This document shows positions 1-5,915 of a stretch of DNA of 5,982 bases, piece by piece. Origin of the DNA: an uncultured Eubacteriales bacterium. Its GTDB lineage: Bacteria > Bacillota > Clostridia > Lachnospirales > Lachnospiraceae. The stretch spans positions 1 through 5,982 of the forward strand of contig URMF01000094.1 in assembly GCA_900548855.1 (NCBI GenBank), read 5' to 3'. Each line of letters begins with the position of its first letter. The first letter of the stretch is position 1. The notes under the pieces are model-generated. The model had not been told where the DNA came from and searched no databases. It saw only the letters and a program-made list of their open reading frames with translations. The position numbers were made by a program, and so were the translations under genes.

Positions 1-22
1 ATATTAAAAGAAAGGAAATATG

Positions 23-46
23 TGATAATTAACTTCCTAATTATCA
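23..46. repeat. Inverted repeat at the break point of the truncated helicase gene
   Basis: TGATAATTA (23-31) is followed by the 6-nt spacer ACTTCC (32-37) and by its exact reverse complement TAATTATCA (38-46). The outer flanks TGT/ACA also match if 2 nt are skipped. The repeat lies just where the helicase-family reading frame stops being recognisable, and its right arm supplies the in-frame stop TAA at 38-40. Two arms of about 9-11 bp around a 6-8 nt spacer is the usual shape of a tyrosine-recombinase core site, so a former integration or excision site is possible. It could equally be a weak AT-rich stem-loop at the end of an upstream gene. The sequence identity of the repeat is certain; its role is inferred. 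Confidence 0.45.
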
Positions 47-112
47 TACAAGAATCTGCTATGTACATTTCACTATTTTGGAATTAGTGATATTTCGCTG
101 ATTGATGATAGA

Positions 113-1849
113 TTGAGCAAAACAAAAAAGATATCAGAAAGAGATTTTAATCAATTGACAGGGGATCAGAGGGTTCGACATATTATTGAAAAAGCTGAAT
201 TCTATGGCTACAGTGGTGAGCGAGTTAAAGGATTAATTTTCTGCAGTAGAATCGATGAGTCAAAAATTCTTTCTGAAAAATTTAATCAATTAGTAAATCC
301 AGCCACTGGAAAATATTTCAGAACCATTGCATTGAATGGTGATGCCTCGGATGAACAGCGACAGGAAGCATTTGAACGCCTGGCAATGAATGAAGAGGAT
401 GGTACAAGTGATAGGGAACCGCTGGACTATATCTTTTCCGTTGAAATCTTGAATGAAGGTGTTGATATTGTTGAGGTGAATCAAGTAATTATGCTTCGTC
501 CAACACAATCTCCGATTGTGTTTATTCAACAATTGGGAAGAGGATTACGAAAAGCAGAGGGAAAGGAATATGTGGTAATTCTTGATTTTATTGGAAACTA
601 TAATAATAATTTTATGATCCCAATTGCGCTATCCGGGGATCAAACCTATAATCCGGATAATATTCGTAGATACGTGATTAGTGGAAATATGACCATTCCC
701 GGAGCGTCATCTATTCATTTTGATGAAATTGCCAAGGAAAAGATTTTCACATCTATTGATAAAATAAAGGGTATGCCGACAATTATTCGTGAAAGCTATC
801 TTACATTGAAAAATCGACTTGGACGAGTACCGTACTTACTTGATTTTTATGAAAATGGTGAGATAGATCCACTTGTAATTATTCGAGAGTACAAAACATA
901 TCAGAAATTTTTAGAGATTGTGGAAAAAGATAGCTATGTGGGAAGGATTTCTGAGCAGGATTTAATAACATTGGAGTATTTATCCAAAACAATTTTAAAC
1001 GGAACGAGACCTTATGAGCTTGAAATGTTAAAAAAGATCTTGCAGCAACCGTCCATTAAGATAGATGAATTTGCAACTGAAATCCAGAAAAAGTATGGTC
1101 ATGAAATAGATTATATATCTTTAGCAAGTGCAGTGGATGTGTTGCAAGGTAAATTTGTAAGTAAAGCCGAAGAGTATGAAAAGTATTGCCATATAGATAT
1201 TGTAGATGCGAAAGAAAAGTCTTATGTATTACGTATGGCAGAATTCGCGGAGCGATTGAATCACTCAGAATTTTATAGACAGATGGAAGATATTATTGAT
1301 GTAGGATTAAGGCGATATGTGGATAAGTATACGGATCAGAGGGAATGTAATACGCCATTCGTACTGTATGAGAAGTATTCACGACGAGATGTGAGCTTTT
1401 TGATGAATTGTGGAAAGGATTTATCGTCAACAATGTATGGAATGAAGCGAATTGGTGATGATGTATTTATTTTTATTACCTATCATAAAGAAAGCTCTGA
1501 AGATAAAAATTATGTTGACGGAAAGCCGGATTATGCAGATACATTTGAAGATAATATGATTTTTCGATGGGATTCTCAGATAGGAAGAGGGATCCATAGT
1601 TCTTATGTGCAAGAGGTAGTAACAGCATTACATAAGCATCTTTTGGTAAAAAAGAGTGATGCAGAAACAAACTTCTATTATTTAGGGGAATTTGAGATTA
1701 TGGATGTTCAACCGGCTCATAAAAATGATAATAATGGTAAAGAACGTGATATTACAAAATTTGTGCTGAAGATGCATCATGCGGTAAGAGATGATTTGCT
1801 GCGATATCTGCAGAGTAATATAGAAACAGTGGAGGAACAGGCAGGATGA
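113..1849 (+). CDS. C-terminal part of a DUF3427 DEAD/DEAH-box helicase (SauUSI-like type IV restriction enzyme), 5'-truncated, probably non-functional
   Basis: This 578-codon frame holds the second RecA-like lobe of an SF2 helicase followed by a DUF3427 region. Visible motifs are GLIFCSR (residues 40-46), LNGDASDEQR (74-83), motif V NEGVDIV (114-120), motif VI QQLGRGLR (139-146) and ILDFIGNY (156-163). DUF3427 follows, from roughly residue 210 to the end, with the block YEKYSRRDVSFLMN near residues 420-435. Known relatives such as S. aureus SauUSI are about 950 residues: N-terminal PLD nuclease, helicase, then a DUF3427 domain that recognises modified cytosine. Here the PLD domain and the Walker A/DEAH motifs are absent, so the product should neither cut DNA nor hydrolyse ATP. 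The TTG at 113 has no ribosome binding site. The same frame stays open back to 41 and encodes NLLCTFHYFGISDI, a family-like stretch, before stops at 38, 26, 23 and 5. It is therefore a truncated gene rather than a short natural one. The remaining frame is uninterrupted, so the loss may be recent, or a missing 5' part may exist elsewhere. Confidence 0.8.
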   Translation: MSKTKKISERDFNQLTGDQRVRHIIEKAEFYGYSGERVKGLIFCSRIDESKILSEKFNQLVNPATGKYFRTIALNGDASDEQRQEAFERLAMNEEDGTSDREPLDYIFSVEILNEGVDIVEVNQVIMLRPTQSPIVFIQQLGRGLRKAEGKEYVVILDFIGNYNNNFMIPIALSGDQTYNPDNIRRYVISGNMTIPGASSIHFDEIAKEKIFTSIDKIKGMPTIIRESYLTLKNRLGRVPYLLDFYENGEIDPLVIIREYKTYQKFLEIVEKDSYVGRISEQDLITLEYLSKTILNGTRPYELEMLKKILQQPSIKIDEFATEIQKKYGHEIDYISLASAVDVLQGKFVSKAEEYEKYCHIDIVDAKEKSYVLRMAEFAERLNHSEFYRQMEDIIDVGLRRYVDKYTDQRECNTPFVLYEKYSRRDVSFLMNCGKDLSSTMYGMKRIGDDVFIFITYHKESSEDKNYVDGKPDYADTFEDNMIFRWDSQIGRGIHSSYVQEVVTALHKHLLVKKSDAETNFYYLGEFEIMDVQPAHKNDNNGKERDITKFVLKMHHAVRDDLLRYLQSNIETVEEQAG

Positions 1850-2247
1850 AAACAATAAGAGTAGTTGCAGCAGTGATTAAAGCAATGAATGAGAAGGGTG
1901 AAGAAATTATTTTTGCAACACAACGTGGATATGGAGACCTAAAAGGCGGATGGGAATTTCCAGGAGGAAAAATCGAAGAAGGAGAAACTTCACAGGCTGC
2001 GTTACAGAGAGAGATTATGGAAGAATTGGATACAGAAATAGCCGTAGGGGAGTTGATCGATACCATTGAATATGATTATCCGACGTTTCACCTCTCGATG
2101 GATTGTTTTTGGTGTGAGATTATAAAAGGGGATTTGGTACTCAAAGAACATGAGGCCGCTAAGTGGCTGACAAAAGAGAAGATGGATTCTGTTGAGTGGT
2201 TGCCGGCAGATATTACCATTGTAGGGAAGATAAAGGAAGCTCTTTAG
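1846..2247 (+). CDS. Nudix (deoxy)nucleoside triphosphate pyrophosphohydrolase, MutT/NudG-like
   Basis: The predicted cytosolic enzyme has 133 residues, typical for MutT/NudG. It would hydrolyse (d)NTPs to the monophosphate and pyrophosphate, cleaning unwanted nucleotides from the pool. The Nudix box runs from G41 to about residue 63: G41, E47, then R55-E56-I57-x-E59-E60, giving the Mg-binding glutamates. The usual glycine of the REUxEExGU motif is D62. WEFPGGK (36-42) and the C-terminal block HEAAKWLT...WLPAD fit the NudG/CTP-pyrophosphohydrolase branch, whose E. coli member acts on CTP, dCTP and 5-methyl-dCTP. The ATG overlaps the helicase stop codon as ATGA, and a GGAGG at 1831-1835 inside the helicase gene serves it, so translational coupling is likely. 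The family assignment is firm. The substrate is inferred, and 8-oxo-dGTP remains possible. Confidence 0.88.
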   Translation: MKTIRVVAAVIKAMNEKGEEIIFATQRGYGDLKGGWEFPGGKIEEGETSQAALQREIMEELDTEIAVGELIDTIEYDYPTFHLSMDCFWCEIIKGDLVLKEHEAAKWLTKEKMDSVEWLPADITIVGKIKEAL

Positions 2248-2267
2248 GGGAGATATGAGGCAAATGC

Positions 2268-2855
2268 ATGAAGAAGTTGATAGTTGCTGTTTTTTCATTA
2301 ATGGCTCCAATTTTATTAGAACGTATTTTTTCGGGATTTCTTGAAAAAGGAATCCAGTATATGGTTTCAAACGAATGTTTTTATTCAAATTGGGTTTATA
2401 GAAGGATTTCAGAAGGAGTCCGCGTTAATTTAGGATTTTATATTATTTTAATTTTGATTATATATTTTACTATATTATTTGTTACAAATCATAATAAGAA
2501 AAAAGAAAAGAGTGGCAAAAATTGTAAAGGAAAGTGTAAAGAATGCCAAAAGAATCATACTTTTCAATGTGTTTCTAGTAAAATATGTGATTGGTATAAG
2601 CATTCTGAGGGATATGTTGCAATAATAGCCGCAATTTGGATTGTAACGATAGCTTTTCTTTCTCTCACAAATTTTGTTAATCATACTATGATTCGTTTAA
2701 CCAATAATATTGAGATAATAGCACCGTATGTAACAGATGAAGAATATAAATATTTAAAGAGTGATTTCACATTGATGAAGAACTATAATGATTTTTGTGA
2801 ATTAACCAATGCATTAAATAAATATGCATCAGATAATAATGTTATTTTGAAATGA
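2268..2855 (+). CDS. Small membrane protein with a central cysteine cluster, function unknown
   Basis: I do not recognise this 195-residue protein. Three hydrophobic segments are visible at about residues 4-25, 55-73 and 117-137. Between the second and third lies a basic loop (KKKEKSGK, 77-84) and a cysteine cluster C86-x3-C90-x2-C93-x3-H97-x3-C101-x5-C107, which could bind zinc or a metal cluster. By the positive-inside rule this loop is probably cytoplasmic. The last 58 residues are a polar, probably helical tail (from NIEIIAPYVTDEEYKYLKSDF) that resembles tails I associate with small accessory membrane proteins; this is a weak impression. The start at 2268 is preceded by GAGG at 2257-2260 with 7 nt spacing. 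The gene begins 20 nt after the Nudix gene, so it is probably the third gene of the same operon. At about 25-27% GC in the stretches counted, it is the most AT-rich part of the window and a candidate for horizontal transfer. Confidence 0.7.
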   Translation: MKKLIVAVFSLMAPILLERIFSGFLEKGIQYMVSNECFYSNWVYRRISEGVRVNLGFYIILILIIYFTILFVTNHNKKKEKSGKNCKGKCKECQKNHTFQCVSSKICDWYKHSEGYVAIIAAIWIVTIAFLSLTNFVNHTMIRLTNNIEIIAPYVTDEEYKYLKSDFTLMKNYNDFCELTNALNKYASDNNVILK

Positions 2856-2913
2856 TAGAAATTAAAGTGTTAAAATGATTTTATCGGAAAGATCAGCGCA
2901 ACATAAAAGATTT

Positions 2914-2941
2914 TTGACATTATCCTCTTTTAATTTATTAT
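2914..2941 (+). promoter_or_regulatory. Sigma-A type promoter for the second Nudix gene
   Basis: A perfect -35 box TTGACA (2914-2919) is followed after 16 nt by a -10 box TATTAT (2936-2941, five of six consensus bases). Transcription would begin near 2948, just upstream of the AGGG ribosome binding site at 2951-2954. This rules out the ATG at 2875 as the start when this promoter is used, and separates this unit from the upstream operon. Confidence 0.6.
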
Positions 2942-2964
2942 TTATTATTAAGGGAAAATACACT

Positions 2965-3546
2965 ATGCCTACAAAACCAACAACTCTTGAGATATTAGAC
3001 AAACCGGGCTTACAGAAATCAGGAATAAATCCCCCATCCGACTGCACCATTCCAATTGATAATGGTCTTATTAATATCCGGGTAGGAGCAGTTATAAGAA
3101 AGGAAAATCAATTCCTTATGGTTGGCAATGACCGGCAGGACTATTTATATTCTGTGGGTGGAAGAGTGAAATTTGGGGAAACGGCAGAACAAGCAGTGAT
3201 AAGGGAAGTATTTGAAGAAACGGGAACTGAAATGGAAGTAGATCATCTTGGTTTTATTCAGGAGAATTTCTTTTATGGAGATACTGGAATAAAGAAAGAT
3301 AAGCTAATTTATGAAATCTCTTATTATTTTTATATGAAAGTACCGGAAGACTTTCAACCGAAATGTGAAAGTTTTACCGATGATAACAGCAGGGAAAATT
3401 TAGTCTGGGTGACGACAGACTGTAAGCAGATATTGTATCCGGAATTTTTCCGCACAGAACTGGAAGATCCAAAGCCGTATGTGATACATATTGTGACAGA
3501 TGAGCGGCAGGCTGGGGAAGGAAAGAAAGACCATGGCACTGTTTAA
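2965..3546 (+). CDS. Nudix hydrolase with an N-terminal extension, substrate unknown
   Basis: A 193-residue Nudix-fold protein that should cleave a nucleoside diphosphate linked to another moiety, using Mg. The box is canonical: G66-x5-E72-x7-R80-E81-V82-F83-E84-E85-T86-G87. It is preceded by YSVGGR (62-67), a form common in Nudix proteins of Bacillota annotated only as NUDIX hydrolase. About 35 residues precede the first strand of the fold (NIRVGAVIRK, 37-46), with several prolines and no signal peptide. The ATG at 2965 is preferred because AGGG lies at 2951-2954 and the TTGACA promoter lies between it and the in-frame ATG at 2875. The C-terminal block YPEFFRTEL (about residues 155-163) also looks family-typical. 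It belongs to a different branch from the Nudix gene at 1846, so the two are not tandem duplicates. Its 3' end overlaps the next gene by 14 nt. The substrate cannot be read from the sequence. Confidence 0.85.
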   Translation: MPTKPTTLEILDKPGLQKSGINPPSDCTIPIDNGLINIRVGAVIRKENQFLMVGNDRQDYLYSVGGRVKFGETAEQAVIREVFEETGTEMEVDHLGFIQENFFYGDTGIKKDKLIYEISYYFYMKVPEDFQPKCESFTDDNSRENLVWVTTDCKQILYPEFFRTELEDPKPYVIHIVTDERQAGEGKKDHGTV

Positions 3547-3751
3547 GAAAAAACTCATTCTGCATACCTATGATAAAGAAAATGAAAAGCCGCTGATTAA
3601 GGCAAGTATCTGTAATGGAGAGCAGGTTGCAGGATTTAAGAATCTGCATACAGGCGAATTCAGGGAAGTGATGCTGATTCGAGGCTTTGAGGATCTTGAA
3701 ACATTTAAGAAGCAGTATGGAATTCAGGATCAGATCACAAAGGAATATTGA
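3533..3751 (+). CDS. Conserved-looking 72-residue protein of unknown function
   Basis: A short soluble protein starting MALFKKKLILHTYDKENEKP, with no membrane segment, no cysteine motif beyond a single Cys near residue 29, and balanced charge. The middle (ASICNGEQVAGFKNLHTGEFREVML) alternates like a small beta-sheet, followed by a helix-like LETFKKQYG. The start at 3533 is chosen over the in-frame ATG at 3500 because a strong purine-rich site, AAGGAAAG (3518-3525), sits 7 nt upstream. The gene overlaps the Nudix gene by 14 nt in another frame, so the two are probably cotranscribed and translationally coupled. I recall similar short Lachnospiraceae proteins carrying enzyme names such as aspartate dehydrogenase. 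At 72 residues with no Rossmann glycine motif, that name is not supported here. Codon use and the ribosome binding site make it a believable gene. Confidence 0.65.
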   Translation: MALFKKKLILHTYDKENEKPLIKASICNGEQVAGFKNLHTGEFREVMLIRGFEDLETFKKQYGIQDQITKEY

Positions 3752-3790
3752 ACATCTGGATGCAATCGCGTTCGAATGCACCCAGACGTT
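3751..3790 (-). terminator. Long hairpin, probable transcription end of the symporter gene
   Basis: On the minus strand, bases 3790-3777 pair with 3764-3751 over 14 consecutive positions, two of them G-U wobbles (3787/3754 and 3782/3760). The 12-nt loop can add a UCG/CGA mini-stem closed by AACG. Read on the plus strand the same two positions are A-C mismatches, so the structure favours minus-strand RNA, placing it about 45 nt after the symporter stop codon. There is no clean U-tract (CAAUAUUCCUUU follows), so intrinsic termination is plausible rather than certain; mRNA 3'-end protection is an alternative. The hairpin touches the last base of the convergent 72-residue gene and could serve both transcripts. 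Confidence 0.5.
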
Positions 3791-3835
3791 AGCTGCCGGT
3801 GGAGAAAATGTGATTTTGCCTGCAAAAAGATGATC

Positions 3836-5236
3836 CTAAATCGTGCCGTCCTTTTCGGCCTGATCGACTTCTATGGCAAGCTTTTTTACATGACCGGAAA
3901 GCATGAGCAGGGCAATCAGGTTGGGGACTGCCATAAGTCCGTTGAAGGTATCGGAGATGTCCCAAAGTAGTCCAAGGTTCATGGTAGCTCCAACGATGGA
4001 AACGAAGGAATATACTACGAGGAACGGACGGACGAATTTTTCGCCGCCGAGGAATTCGATGCAGCGGGAGCCGTATAAGCCCCATCCGATAATGGTGCTG
4101 AATGCGAAGCAGCACATGGCAATCGCTGTGAGGATGGATACCCAGCCGCCATAGGTTGCCGTAAAGCCGGAGATGGTTAATTCTGCACCGGCTGCCTGTC
4201 CATAGGAAATATTCGGAGCGGCAAGCAGAATGACGAGTCCGGTCAGGGTACAGATTACAATGGTATCCATGAAAACTTCAAAAATTCCAAACATACCCTG
4301 GTGAACTGCATTGTCAGTATCGGCACAGGCATGGGCGATGGATCCGGTACCAAGGCCGGCTTCGTTGGAGAAGATTCCTCTTGAAACACCCTTTTTCATA
4401 CTAAGGAACATCGATCCGATGATACCGCCGGTTGCTGCTCTGGGGGTAAAGGCACCACTCACGATCTGGGCAAAGACTCCGGGTACGCGTTGGATGTTCA
4501 GGATAATTACGCCCAAGGCAAGGATGACATACAGAACTGCCATAAAAGGGACGAGCTTTTCAGATACCTGTCCGATTCGCTTGATTCCGCCAAGCAGTAC
4601 CATGGCAACCAGTGCGGCGATAAAGATGCCGAAGATCAGGTTAACATTGCTGCTGGGTTCGCCCTTTAAAATATTAAAATTCATAAGTGCGGTATTTACA
4701 GAAGAAACAATGGTATTTACCTGAGTCGCATTACCGGTTCCGAAGACGGTCAGTACGCCGAAGACCGCATAAAAGACAGCCAGGAAATGCCATTTTTTAG
4801 ACAGGCCGTTTTTAATGTAATACATAGGTCCGCCAACGTACTCGCCGTTTTTATTTTTTTCACGGAAATGGATGGCGAGGGTTACTTCAGAAAACTTGGT
4901 ACACATGCCTAAGAATGCGGAGCACCACATCCAGAAGATGGCACCCGGTCCGCCAAGTGCGATGGCACCGGCAACGCCTGCGATATTTCCGGTTCCGACG
5001 GTTCCGGCAAGGGCCGTACATACAGCCTGAAAGGGACTCATGGAGCCATCCCTGGCCTGCGTTTTGTCAAAAATCTTTCCGATGGTGTTTTTCATGGCAA
5101 CGCCAAACTTGCGCACCTGAATACATCTCGTTCTGACGGTTAAAAGGATGCCGACGCCGATGATGCAGATCATGGCGGGAACACCCCAGATGAAGCTGTT
5201 TACAACACTGTTAATACTTGCAATTTTTTCTGACAT
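3836..5236 (-). CDS. Sodium:alanine symporter, AGCS family
   Basis: A 466-residue inner-membrane transporter that couples sodium entry to uptake of alanine, and in some members glycine or other small amino acids. The length and some eleven hydrophobic segments match the family. The family signature is clear at 95-110 (GGPGAIFWMWCSAFLG), with Cys at 105 where the pattern usually has an aliphatic residue. SPFQAVCTALAGTVGTGNIAG (67-87), GGPMYYI (135-141) and SRGIFSNEAGLGTGSIAHA (285-303) are the conserved substrate- and ion-binding regions. The ATG at 5236 fits the usual family N-terminus; upstream are AAAGGG only 3 nt away and GAGGG 12 nt away, so the ribosome binding site is not ideally spaced. 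The gene is complete, monocistronic as far as visible, convergent with the 72-residue gene and divergent from the carbonic anhydrase gene. GC is near 50%, like its right-hand neighbour. Confidence 0.95.
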   Translation of the reverse strand: MSEKIASINSVVNSFIWGVPAMICIIGVGILLTVRTRCIQVRKFGVAMKNTIGKIFDKTQARDGSMSPFQAVCTALAGTVGTGNIAGVAGAIALGGPGAIFWMWCSAFLGMCTKFSEVTLAIHFREKNKNGEYVGGPMYYIKNGLSKKWHFLAVFYAVFGVLTVFGTGNATQVNTIVSSVNTALMNFNILKGEPSSNVNLIFGIFIAALVAMVLLGGIKRIGQVSEKLVPFMAVLYVILALGVIILNIQRVPGVFAQIVSGAFTPRAATGGIIGSMFLSMKKGVSRGIFSNEAGLGTGSIAHACADTDNAVHQGMFGIFEVFMDTIVICTLTGLVILLAAPNISYGQAAGAELTISGFTATYGGWVSILTAIAMCCFAFSTIIGWGLYGSRCIEFLGGEKFVRPFLVVYSFVSIVGATMNLGLLWDISDTFNGLMAVPNLIALLMLSGHVKKLAIEVDQAEKDGTI

Positions 5237-5281
5237 TTTCCCTTTATTCCCTCGTAAATTTTTTAAAACGACAACTTAATT

Positions 5282-5311
5282 ATTATGACATAGAATCGTA
5301 TCGGTTTACAA
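5282..5311 (-). promoter_or_regulatory. Promoter of the symporter gene
   Basis: On the minus strand, TTGTAA (5311-5306) and CATAAT (5287-5282) are 18 nt apart, and the -10 box is preceded by TGT, an extended -10. Transcription would start near 5275, giving a leader of about 40 nt. I saw no riboswitch-like structure in that short leader. Confidence 0.5.
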
Positions 5312-5371
5312 GAAATTTTTTGAGGATAATTGGCGGATGGATAACAGGCAATAGAAAATTAACAATGTGAA

Positions 5372-5400
5372 TTGAGATCTGTTTCAGTCCGTGATACGAT
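5372..5400 (+). promoter_or_regulatory. Promoter of the carbonic anhydrase-like gene
   Basis: TTGAGA (5372-5377) and TACGAT (5395-5400) are separated by 17 nt. The -10 box carries an upstream TGA, making it an extended -10 that would compensate for two non-consensus bases. The start point would lie near 5407, leaving a leader of about 30 nt that contains the AGGAGG site. Confidence 0.5.
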
Positions 5401-5435
5401 AAGAAAGAGATCAGATTGGATCAGGAGGACAAACC

Positions 5436-5915
5436 ATGGCTTACTATGTGGCAGAGGGTGCAGTTATCAAAGGAAATATCACAATTGGAGAAGACTCGGG
5501 CATCTGGTACAATGCAACGATTCGTGGCGATTCCAATCAGATTGCCATTGGCAGCAGGACGAATGTACAGGACAATGCTGTGGTGCATGTGAGCTCCGGC
5601 TATCCGGTGAGTATTGGAAATGATGTGACGATCGGACATGGAGCGATTGTTCATGGATGTACGGTTGGAAGCAACACACTCATTGGAATGGGAGCTATTA
5701 TTCTGAACGGAGCAGTGATTGGGGACAACTGCATCATTGGTGCGGGAGCTCTTGTGACACAGAATACACACATTGCGGATGGAAGCCTTGCCTTTGGCAA
5801 TCCGGCGAAGGTGATCCGCAGCCTGACTCCGGAGGAAATCAGGGAAACGGGGAATAATGCACAGCGATATGTGAATGCGGCGAAGGCACAGCTCCGGGAA
5901 GTGAACTGTGAATAA
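5436..5915 (+). CDS. Gamma-class carbonic anhydrase-like protein (left-handed beta-helix)
   Basis: A 159-residue cytosolic hexapeptide-repeat protein of the YrdA/PaaY/gamma-CA group, which forms trimers with metal sites between subunits. The repeats ([IV]-G-x-x-x-x) run from about residue 9 to 107, then a C-terminal helix begins at LTPEEI (130-135). The metal ligands align with those of Methanosarcina Cam: H51 is five residues after the Q45-D46 pair, and H68 and H73 keep the five-residue spacing. R30 and D32 match the conserved Arg-x-Asp. The Cam proton-shuttle glutamate after that Asp is Ser33, and the loop with the second glutamate is missing, as in most of this subgroup, so CO2 hydration activity is uncertain. 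An excellent AGGAGG (5423-5428) stands 7 nt before the ATG. The gene is divergent from the symporter; no functional link between them is evident. Confidence 0.93.
   Translation: MAYYVAEGAVIKGNITIGEDSGIWYNATIRGDSNQIAIGSRTNVQDNAVVHVSSGYPVSIGNDVTIGHGAIVHGCTVGSNTLIGMGAIILNGAVIGDNCIIGAGALVTQNTHIADGSLAFGNPAKVIRSLTPEEIRETGNNAQRYVNAAKAQLREVNCE

Noticed and set aside
32..39. ACTTCCTA octamer matching the start of the Bacillus dif site
   Set aside because: The remaining 20 positions of the 28-bp dif consensus do not match, so an octamer alone is weak.
2872..2884. Palindrome TAAAATGATTTTA after the membrane-protein gene as a terminator
   Set aside because: A one-base loop cannot fold, the stem is all A-T, and no U-tract follows.
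2875..2964. In-frame upstream extension of the second Nudix gene from the ATG at 2875
   Set aside because: It has no ribosome binding site, and a strong promoter lies inside it. The ATG at 2965 has AGGG 10 nt upstream and fits better.
3500..3532. In-frame upstream start of the 72-residue gene
   Set aside because: The strong AAGGAAAG site at 3518-3525 is correctly spaced for the ATG at 3533, and the extra 11 residues are Nudix-gene sequence in another frame.
3776..5136. Plus-strand open frames of 64-137 codons within 3776-5136
   Set aside because: They lie antisense to the symporter gene, have no ribosome binding sites or recognisable motifs, and are explained by its codon composition.
5295..5400. 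ATCGTATC (5295-5302) and its inverted copy GATACGAT (5393-5400) in the divergent promoter region
   Set aside because: An 8-bp match in about 200 bases is close to chance, and the flanks do not match. A shared operator is possible but not supported.
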